64,000 nt of DNA from Globisporangium splendens (taxonomy: Eukaryota; Oomycota; Peronosporomycetes; Pythiales; Pythiaceae), in contig VFIW01000007.1 of NCBI GenBank assembly GCA_006386115.1, forward strand, positions 406,693-470,692, given 5' to 3'. The translations under genes and the position numbers were made by a program. This document shows positions 42,585 through 51,584 of this stretch, one piece after another; position 1 is the first letter of the stretch; each line of letters begins with the position of its first letter. The notes below the pieces were generated by a model. The model saw only the letters and a program-made list of their open reading frames with translations, was not told where the DNA came from and did no database searches.

Positions 42585-43338
42585 CGCTCTCCCCGGAAGA
42601 GCACAGAGCAGCTGCTCTGCGCTTTGTACTGCGAGAACGCGGCCAGCAACAGCCACCTGTTGCTGCCAAGTCTCCACGCGTTGAGTTTTTAAAACTCAAT
42701 GTGTCTCCGCACAGAGGCGGAGAAGGGGAACCGCTTCTCCGGTGGCTCGCCGAGCTCGACGCTGCTGTCAACGCTCGTCAGATCACTGACGAGGGTCTGA
42801 AGGTTTCCTTCGCCATGAGCTGCCTGGCGGGGCGGGCGAAGACGTGGGCGTATGGACGCAGACTGCATGATCCGTCTGCGTTCACGTCCTACGAGGAGTT
42901 CAAATCCGATCTCAAACTCACGTTTGAGCCACCCAAGAACGAGTTCAGATCGAGAGCTCAGTTTCTCGGTCTGCGTCAGGGTAAGCACGGCACCCATGTT
43001 TACTCTCAGAGAGAGCACTATCTGGTGTCCAATGTCGTGGAGGAACCCATCGACATGGCTGCGCAGATAGCCGTGTACATGAAAGGCTTGAACGATGGTC
43101 CGATCAAGACTTATTTGTTTCGGGACCATCCCAAGACGCTCGAGGAAGCTATTTCACGTAGCATCTAAGAGGACTTCAGCATGAAGCAATCGAAGCTTCA
43201 TTCGCACTCTCAAGCGCCGCGAGGCTTCAAAGCCTTCGCAGCGAAGCCGCGTTCGAATGGACCGGAGCCGATGGACCTCTCTGCGGTTGACTCGCTGACG
43301 ACTCAAACGCCGAGGAAGAAATCGCTCCGGTGTAATCG

Positions 43339-46300
43339 ATGTGGCAAGAATGGCCACTTCGCTCACGAGTGCATGGTGCCGCACCCGGCGCCACGGTCCC
43401 AACGCACGGAGCCAGCTGGAAGCGCTTCTCGCAACCAGCTGCGCGCCGTCGTTGCAAAAAACGAAAGCAGCCAGTAGGGGCGGGGCGTCCTACTGGAAGC
43501 GCGTCCCCTCAAGTCAGCGTTGGACATGTGAGGATCGCAGCCCCCGACGAGACTCAGTCTCGTTGTAAAGAACAGGGTGGTGAGAAAGCGCTCATCACTC
43601 TGCGTTTACCCACGCACGATGAGAAGATCGTGCGCGCGCTGTTTGACACAGGCGCTTCAAACAACTTTGTGAGAGCACAAAGTTTGTCTGTTGTGCCTCA
43701 TGTGGAGGTGGGAGCTCCGCACAAGAGGTTGATTGTTTGACTTGGTACTGGCTCCACTGTAGAAGTCGCGAAACGTGTGATTCGCGCACGTTTCGAGCAT
43801 GAAGGGAAGCAGTTCGAGGACGATTTCATCGTTCTCGAACTGGACAAGAAGTTTGACGTCATCCTTTGCATGCCGTGGATGACGAAGTTCGAGCCCACGA
43901 TCGATTGGAAGAGCCAATCGATCGCCTGGTCCGCTCCAACGACGATCGTTCGGAGCGCAACAGAGAGCGATGGCCCTGTCTGCGTTCCGAGCGCATCGTT
44001 AAATGCACTCGCGCAGTCACGCGATGTGTCGGCGTGCGATGGCCCCGATCCCTTCGTCTATGGTTGCGCGAGCGTGCTGCAACACAAGCGTCATGCTGGA
44101 CGCACGAGCTCCGCCGCGAGGGAGGCGCACCCTCGCGTGGCAAGAGAGAAGCCAGTCGCGGGCAGAAAAGACTGCCGCGACTTGAAGAAGAAAAGTGTCA
44201 CGAGCGGAAAACGCGCTCGTGGCACCGTCGAAGAACAGCGCGTAGACGATGACGATCGTCACGAACGCCCCGAGAAGAACAACGTGGGCGATAAAGACCG
44301 CCATGTTGGAGAAGAAGATCGCGACGCGGGCGGTAAAGACCGCCACGTCGACGAAGATGTAAATATCGTGGGCGATAAAGACCCCCACGATGAAAGTGGC
44401 CTCAGTGCGAATGGTAAAGACCGCGGCACTCAAGAAGAACACGCTCAGCTACGAGAGGTAGCTGAGTGCAAGATGAGAAATTGCAGTTCGCGAGGGAGAT
44501 GCAGGATCCCTCCTCATCTCCGTCGTGCTGACCAGGCAGACGAGGACGTCGAGACGATCAACGTCTTGGCGCAGACAGAGACTGGAGTAGCTAACCAGTC
44601 TCTGACTGTTCGAGTTCCTCCACGGTCAGCCGCGGAGATCACGCGACTTCCCAGCTTAAGCTGGAAGAAGTTCCTTCGGAACTTGCATGATGATAAGATT
44701 GAACAGATCTGTATCATCACGAGTGTTGAAGACCTCGTAGACATTCGAGAGCGAATGTCTGCGCAAGCGCAAGTTGACGAGCAATTGTTGTGCTCATCTT
44801 CCGCTGAGGACGCTGACGCCACCAGTGATCCCACAAAGGTGGAACATTTCGCAGCTCAAAGCTGGGAGACGCTGAAGAAGTCATCGCCTTTCTACGACGT
44901 ACTCCGTGAGTACGCTGACGTATTCCCGGATGAAGTCCCTTGTGAGCTTCCACATGACAAGGGGACTCGTCATGAGATAGACCTCGCGCCAGGCACGAAG
45001 TACTGTGTGACACGGCAATGGCCATTGCCGCGAGACCAAGTTAACGCAATCGATGAGTTTTTCGATGCGCGCCTCAAAGCTGGGCACGTGCGTGAGTCAA
45101 CCTCCCCGCACACGAGTTCCACCTTCTGTGTCAAAAAGGCCACAGGAGGCTGGCGAATCGTTCATGCTTTTAACAAGCTGAACGCCGCGACGACACCAGC
45201 GCTAACGCCGATACCGCGGAAGGACGTCATCATTGATGGCATGAGCGGGAGCACCATCTTCAGTGCTCTCGATTTGAGAGATGGGTTTTACCAGATCTTG
45301 ATGCGCGAGAAGGACGTCCCTCTCGCGGCAGTGAGCACGCCCAGTGGGATGCTCTGGGAGTGGCTGGTGATGCCGCAGGGGTTGGAGAACCCCCCCGGCG
45401 ACGTTCAGCCGCTGCGTCACGCATCTTTTGCGTTCGGTGCGTGATTTCGCACCGAGCTATTTTGATGACGTGTTCGTCCACAGCAAGGCTGAGGATGGGA
45501 AGACTGACGCCGAAGTGCATCGATTGCATCTTCGGCGGGTACTAGACTTGATGCGAAAGCACAAGCTCTATGCCAACCTGAAGAAGTGCATTTTCGGGTC
45601 GAGTGAGATCCCCGTTCTTGGCTGTTTTGTCGGCAAGAACGGTGTGCGCCCTGATCCAGAAAAGATCAAGGCGATTGTCGATTGGCCGCGGCCAAGGAAC
45701 ACGAAGGATCTCCGCAAGTTCCTTGGTCTCGCGACGTACTTGCACAAGTACTCGCGATCTCTTTCCCTTCTATTGAAGAAGGATGCGCCTTGGGACTGGA
45801 CGTCCCAATGCGAAGATGCCTTCAACACAGTCAAGGAGAGCTTGACTGCGGCGCCGATCCTCGCGTTCGCTGATCGCGAGCGTCCCTTCCATGTCGTTTG
45901 CGATGCAAGCGACCATGCGATCGGGTGCGCTCTGGTGCAAACCGATCGTGAGGGTCGCGAACGCGTCGTCTGCTTTCAGTCGCGTCAGCTGAAGCCAGCT
46001 GAGCGTAATTATCCGGTGCATGACAAGGAGTTCCTTGCCATGAAATACGCACTGGCCAAGCTCCGGATCTATCTCTTAGGAGATAGACCGTTCGTCGTTT
46101 ACACCGACCATGCGTCCTTACGCACGGCCGTGAACTCTCCACACCTCTCACAGAGGATGGCGAGATGGCTGTCATTCTTCGCGGAGTACCACTTCCGCGT
46201 CGAATGCAAGCCAGGCCGCTTCAACGTCATTGCGGATGCGCTTTCACGCCGACCTGACTTCGACCCAAAGGAGGTCGTTGAACAAGCTTCGGCGAACGTC

Positions 46301-48329
46301 GTACGCAGTACGACGCCCATTTCATCGCTTGTGGCTCAGGTCACAAGTGCTTACGAGCACGATGAGGATACTCGTGCTCTCATTCCGTTTCTCTCTGATA
46401 AGAGCGGAGAGAAACGTAAGCTGCCAAGCCATCTGCGTGCTCGTGTACATCGTTATCGATTACACGAGGGTGTTCTTTTGTACAGCACCAACGACGATGA
46501 CGCTCAACGCATCGTCGTTCCCAATGATGAGGATCTGAAGATGCAGATCCTCTTCGAGTACCATGACGCACCGTTTGCCGGTCATCTCAGTCGCGAGAAG
46601 ACTTACGTCTCTCTCGCGCGCGACTTCTACTGGCCAAAGCAGTACAAGTGGGTACGCAAGTACGTTCGTGCTTGCGAGGTTTGCCAACGCTCGAAGCCTG
46701 CACCTTCATCACAGGCTCCTTTGCACTCGCTTCCGGTACCATCCGAGTGCTGGAAGTCAGTCTCGATGGACTTTGTCTTCGGTCTTCCGCCCGACAGCGG
46801 ACGGAGGACAGGCGTGCTTGTGTTCGTCGACCGCTTCAGTAAGATGGTGCATCTTACTGCGGTGTCCGAGCACATCACAACGGCGCAAACCGCACGCGTG
46901 TTTGTTGACACGGTATTCAGTCTACACGGAATGCCACAAGAGATTGTATCGGACCGTGATCCTCGTTTCACGGCCTGTTTCTGGACGGAAACGTTCGCCC
47001 TTTGGGTACGAAGTTGCCCATGTCAACTTCGGACCATCCGGAAACGGACGGCCAGACCGAACGTGTAAACCGCGTAGTTGGCGGAATCATCCGCAGCTAC
47101 GCGCATGCTTTCCCGAACTGGAGTGATTGCCTCCCGTTCGCCGAGTTTGCCATAAACAACTCAATCCACGTATCTACGAGCCACACCCGTTTTACGTGAA
47201 CTGTTTACGGCACCCACGGCTCCCCTCTATTCTCGGAGGTAGTCCCGTTTTGACTAGGGGGATCCGTAAAAATCGCGAATACCGTGAACAGCGCGAAGCT
47301 GTTCACGTGAAACCCAAGGAAACGCATGCTGCATCAGCAACAAGCGACAAGGACGAAGCTGTGAACAAGCTCGTCTTACAGGGTCAAGCTGTGATCCGCT
47401 ACGTGAGGGATTCGATCGCTGATGCGTTCGATGAACAAAAGCGAAAAGCAGACGCTAAAGGTCGAAAGAACTTTAGTGAATTCCGTGTGGGTGAATTAGT
47501 GTTGTTGTCAACTGCTAATTTACCTACACATGCAGTTTCTAACTACGGCTCAGCCAAACTGGCGCCGAAGTTCATTGGACCGTTCACAGTCCAACGGGTC
47601 AATGGGAATGCATACACGCTCGACACTCCGAGCGCGATGAAGCTTCACCCTACGTTTTACGTGGGGCGCCTGAAGCGCTATTTTGCGCACGGCGGCGTCG
47701 AGCGTCGCCGCGACGGATTTCGTGTTCGGCGAGATCTGCGAGCAAACCGCGGTGATCGCTCTGGAGAGTTTGATGGCTCTCCAGGAGGTCAAGGTAATCC
47801 TCGCGGAGCCGGTCGTGATCCTCTCTGAGACGCTCATGCGCATCTGAGAGTCTCTCCAAGCGCGACGACTAGCGCTCGACGCGCTCCGAAGCGGAAACCT
47901 GACTCATCAGGATCCGGCGATTCTCCTCGCGGAAGCCGACGACAGCCACCGCGTGCTCGCGCACTTCACGGAAGAGCTGGCCAACAATTGGTTCAAGCTC
48001 CCTGATCGAGGTTGCGAGCCCAGCCGCTGACGGTTGGGTTCGAGAAGAACAAGACGGTCGTCTTTCCGCCGCCTCCACCGCCGCTGGTGGACGCACAAGG
48101 CGAGCAGCGCTGGATCGTGCAAGAGATCCTGGCGCACAAGAGGATTCCGCGAGCTCGTGATACTGATGACTCAGGTCACCAGTATCTAATTTGTTGGAGA
48201 GGTTTCCCTCCCGAGTCCCCAACGTGGGAACGAAGGACTCGCTTGCAGGCGGACGTGCCGGACTTGGTGAGGGAATACGAGTCACGCATTCCCTCGCTCG
48301 AACTAACGCTCGAGTCCAAGACGCCATAA
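43339..48329 (+). pseudogene. Element A pol: protease, RT, RNase H, integrase, chromodomain (many breaks)
   Basis: Pol begins in the -1 frame relative to gag. Protease (ALFDTGASNNFV) is cut by TGA 43738-43740, where B has an Arg codon. The protease-RT linker holds charged tandem repeats (GDKDRH-type units, about 44270-44430). RT runs to a frameshift near 45375-45430, then continues with PSYFDDVFVHS, RNase H (VVCDASDHAIG) and the integrase finger. Two more shifts near 46990 and 47170 break the integrase core. The final parts end at 47828, and the chromodomain (YLICWRGFPPESPTWE, about 48110-48290) is in another frame. It is an inactive relic with all domains still recognisable. Confidence 0.88.
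43456..43462 (+). promoter_or_regulatory. -1 frameshift slippery heptamer A AAA AAC (A gag-pol)
   Basis: In-phase A AAA AAC, four codons before the gag stop at 43475-43477, with pol open in the -1 frame. It is identical to the site in B. Confidence 0.6.
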
Positions 48330-49343
48330 ATGAGGTCTTTTACGGCGTGAGGTACGACGAAATTCTTGTACCCCACGAGGCGCTCTGGCGAAATACGCTC
48401 TGCGCCTGGCGCGCAGAACGCACATTCAAGACCCTTAGGCACCCCGCATGGGATGCCTGCATGCATACACTCGGAGTGTATGCGATTGAGCTTCCCTCGG
48501 AAGGAGTGCCGCTCATAGCGCTCACGCGCGCTGCGTAAGCGACGCACGAACCCCTGCGTATCGTCATTATAGTTTTTGACGAACGCGTTCCACGCTTGCA
48601 ACAACACGGTACCCGCGTTGCTGCGCTTGAGGTTGTGATATCGATATTGGTAAAACAAATCGATATAAAATCGGTTTCGATCGTCCGTACGAGGATCGAA
48701 CCGCATCTCATGGACGAAGCCATCGTCCGTGAGCCCCTGCATCGCGAACAGCGGCCAGGGTACAAAGGGTCAGACGCTCCGCGTTGACGCGGATCGAGAG
48801 TCCATGAGGGCACGTAAGGACCAACGGGAAGCGGTCCCTCGTCTGCAGCAACCACTGGAGACACTGTCATACCAGCACGAGCTTCTGGCTTCACCCGAAC
48901 TGCAGGTGAAGCCGCTCTCACGCTTGATGAAGGCGTCAACCTGGCATGCGTCACCGGTGTCGATGACGCGCGAATTGCCACAGCCAGAGTACCGCTGCTT
49001 TGCGCAGGCTGAAGGCGCGGCCGATTGACAGCGGGTGTTGACGCGCGTGGCGGAGAATGGTCATCATCCCCCGACCGCATTTCGTCGCTCTCCTCGTAGT
49101 CGACTTCGTCGTCGCCGACTACGTCCATGAACATTCCGGAAGAAGCGCAAGCGCCTTTCTTTCCGTGTCGCAGTCCTTTGCAACGACACTTGCATTTGCT
49201 TCGGCACTCGCGGTGTCACCATGTGACGATGACGCCGCTTGCGTGCGACCTTCCCCCGCCGCAGCCAGAGAGGCGAGCTGCGCACGGTATCCGTCCAGAG
49301 ACACCACCTTTGGTGTCTCCGTTTTCTTCGCTTGCTTGCTCAT
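47650..49343 (-). pseudogene. Antisense coiled-coil ORF of element A, decayed
   Basis: It opposes gag-pol between the 3' LTR and the end of pol. ATG 49343 (MSKQAKKTETPKVVSLDGY) follows a strong core-promoter match. The frame is then broken by shifts near 49125, 48745 and about 48300, and by TAG 47869-47871, but the pieces read on: an acidic segment (VVGDDEVDYEESDEM), a Tyr/Arg-rich segment (RFYIDLFYQYRYHNLKRS), and a heptad-rich C-terminus (LSDAHERLREDHDRLREDYL). About 1 kb of it faces no sense ORF. Its final phase relative to the chromodomain is the same as in B and C. It parallels those ORFs in position, phase and coiled coil, but sequence similarity is not obvious. Confidence 0.5.
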
Positions 49344-49346
49344 ATC

Positions 49347-49362
49347 GAAAGGCGAAATGAGC
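49347..49362 (-). promoter_or_regulatory. Oomycete Inr-FPR core promoter before the antisense ORF of A
   Basis: On the minus strand GCTCATTTCGCCTTTC matches GCTCATTYYNCAWTTT at 14 of 16 positions. It ends three bases before ATG 49343. It lies in the internal region of A, outside the LTR. Confidence 0.6.
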
Positions 49363-49453
49363 GCGTTGTGGTATCGGTACCAACAAGTGCTAACCAGTCC
49401 AACGATTGCGAACCGCCTGACGAGGCTAACCCCTTCAGGCGAACAATCGCTCT

Positions 49454-49466
49454 AAACAGGGGGTGG
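49454..49466 (+). other. Element A polypurine tract
   Basis: AAACAGGGGGTGG directly precedes the 3' LTR. Confidence 0.7.
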
Positions 49467-49960
49467 TGTAACGGGGCTTCACGCCACACGCCCTCACGTG
49501 CGTACACTAAGTACGCACGACCCTCTTTCTCAAGTGCACGGTGTGTACTTCAGCTGAGTCCGCACTGCAGGTGGGTGCTAACCCCTCTTCTGTCATCAAG
49601 ACCCCTCAACACTCCGTATGATGGGTCTTGTATATCATTGGATAATAATACAGAAGTAGGCAGGATTTGGCTCAATCAGGTCTCAGGAAAACAGTAGGAA
49701 TTCTCGCAACCAACAATCAGGGTTTTGCATAAGGTTTTAGGTTTTACTCGCGGTCTAGCCAAACCGCTCGACATAAGCACACACACAAAAAAAAAAAACT
49801 CTCATTCTTTCCTCACACTAGAACGATCGCTACAGTATTGGGACCAGCTTTCTCTGGTCCTATACTAAGTTCTATACAAACCCAGCTAGGTATGACACCT
49901 AACTGCGTGCTTCCTCACGGACGCACACGTGTACGCCAGCGTAACGGTTGGCCCGTTACA
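49467..49960 (+). repeat. Element A 3' LTR
   Basis: 494 bp and complete, TGTAACGGG...CCCGTTACA. It is the uninterrupted reference for the split 5' copy and contains the same CGTGCGTAC/GTACGCACG inverted repeat. Confidence 0.95.
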
Positions 49961-49965
49961 GGATC

Positions 49966-50253
49966 TCCAAGGAGATCAAAGACAACGTCTCGATTGAATA
50001 CTTCAGCTTTCAGGAGCTCCTGCAACGTCAAGTAAACATTCAGCACAGATCCACACAGGAAATTGCATTGCTAAGAAGCGACTTGCAGATGCAAAGTAGC
50101 GAGCTCTCGACACTGAACGTGAAGCTCGGCACAACCACGCAGACCCAATCAGTAATTCTCCAGGTGCTGTCTGCTCCACTGCATTTCAGCAAAGTTCCAC
50201 TTGCCCCAAGCCATCTGCGGCTTCCACCACCACCGTATTCGCCCCGAGGTTAG
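49966..50253 (+). pseudogene. Right half of the ORF split by the retrotransposon island
   Basis: Directly after the second GGATC the frame continues from base 25726 without a change of phase (left end ...REEYLNGI, right end SKEIKDNVSIEYFSFQELL). It encodes a helical, Gln-rich segment (RQVNIQHRSTQEIALLRS) and a Pro-rich tail to a stop at 50251-50253. Tails of this kind occur in Crypton-like proteins of oomycetes; the identity is tentative. Confidence 0.55.
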
Positions 50254-51584
50254 CCATCCCGATCAAACTCGGAGGAGTCCGTGTAGTGTGTCTTTCCATG
50301 GACTTCTACACCAATCAATGGTACATGCACACACGCCAATGCAAAATGAGAAGGACAGTCTGCGCAAGATACGCCTCTTGGCCAAACGGTTTAAAAACTT
50401 CTCACCTGACTTCGTCATCTGCGCGCCACCCCCTCGCCAGGATCGTGCATTTGGACAATGGTGCATAAAGTTGGAGGCAGAAGCCAAAGCAGCAGAGGGC
50501 AGAACCATCGACAACCTCAACAGCTCGTCAAGTGTACATCGAAAGCGCACCTTTCTGTTCGCGACATCACTGAACAAAGAGCTGTCTCACTGCTCGACTA
50601 AACGTGGATACCCAACCGGTTCATGCGTCGACTTTTAAAATTCTGCTTTGTTTCCCCTGCGCAAGTATACAGGATCAATGTGCGATTCCTGACTTTCGTT
50701 CATGGTAAATGTAATACACGAACCCACGTAGCAAAATACTGTCCACACCGCAACTCTGCCTTGTCATGTGTTCGGTAGGCATGCAAAACGCAAGTGCAGG
50801 CACACCTTCGCACTGCGACCGACGCCATGCCTCTCCGCGCTCTCTCGTTGTCGTTGATCCCTAACACTGGACACACACGTTACACAACAGCATTTAACAA
50901 ACGCATGCGTGAAAAACATCACAGCCTTCCATTACCTTCTTGTATCACTGTCGCAATGCACGCGACCTTCTTCGGTCGGTGATCGGGATTTATTGCTGCT
51001 GGTTGGTCCGTGGTGTGAATGGGGGAAATGGGACCAGCTTCGTGTTGATGCTATTTTATCCAACCAAATGCACGGTGACCAGCTCTAAAATAACGCTGGT
51101 TTGTTTTGCATTACTTGTGGGAGTCTTTTATTCCGTATTATACGCCTTATTTCACTGAAGACAACTCGGATCATTAGTTTGGTTGGACGAATCAAAATTC
51201 CAGGATCCGGTGAAAAACGGTGAAAAAATTGCATAATGCTGAAGAGGAGCTGCCAATTATTTCGTAGTAATTTGCAGCCGATACTTTTATCTCGACGAAG
51301 TCCGCACTCACTGCGGATTTGACAAGATACACAATAACACGTAATTGTGTTGTTATTGTTTTCAATGAATTGGTATCGGCTCAAGCAACAACCACCGGAA
51401 TGCCAATGTCACTACTGTACAAGACACAACACAGAATCTTGTTCAAACTGGCACCCACACTCACCAACTGTGGTGGACGTATACTTCTCGCATCTGCAGT
51501 ACTGCTCCTTTTCATTTCTGCACCACCCAACCCAATCATCGACGAGCCAAGCTGCAGAAGTGCAGAACACGAGCTTCCTCCGTC
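50254..51584. other. Intergenic region upstream of the Elp3 gene
   Basis: About 1.3 kb. Several short open frames show no recognisable content. The right end should contain the Elp3 promoter. Confidence 0.45.
51507..51523 (+). promoter_or_regulatory. Possible Inr of the Elp3 gene
   Basis: CTTTTCATTTCTGCACC contains TCATTTC followed by CA after one extra base, close to the oomycete initiator. It is about 62 bases upstream of ATG 51585. Confidence 0.35.

Larger units (their letters stand above)
33970..43477 (+). pseudogene. gag: Element A Gag, split by element C and carrying an in-frame TAA
   Basis: The coding parts are 33970-34098 and 42590-43477. They rejoin in frame when C and one copy of CGCTC are removed. 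The first part (HLSAIEWDALGRMAEVVGE) and the capsid region (LLRWLAELDAAVNARQ, MSCLAGRAKTWAYGRR) resemble the Gag of B. The CCHC knuckle is CNRCGKNGHFAHEC. TAA at 43166-43168 interrupts a position where B has a Gln/Glu-rich helix. An A AAA AAC slippery heptamer precedes the terminal TAG. Confidence 0.88.
25727..49960 (+). mobile_element. Element A: Ty3/gypsy chromodomain LTR retrotransposon, outermost, containing B and C
   Basis: The element begins TGTAACGGG and ends CCCGTTACA. It is flanked by a perfect 5-bp target duplication, GGATC (25722-25726 and 49961-49965). The 5' LTR (492 bp once B is removed) and the 3' LTR (494 bp) differ at about seven positions by eye. The primer-binding site follows the 5' LTR and the purine tract precedes the 3' LTR. 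Without the inserts the element is about 8.1 kb: LTR, gag, pol with chromodomain, an antisense ORF, LTR. Its reading frames carry several stops and shifts, so it is non-autonomous now. Confidence 0.93.

Noticed and set aside
25727..49960. Retroviral envelope gene in the retroelements
   Set aside because: No third sense ORF with a signal peptide or membrane helix follows pol in any element. The extra ORF is antisense and coiled-coil.
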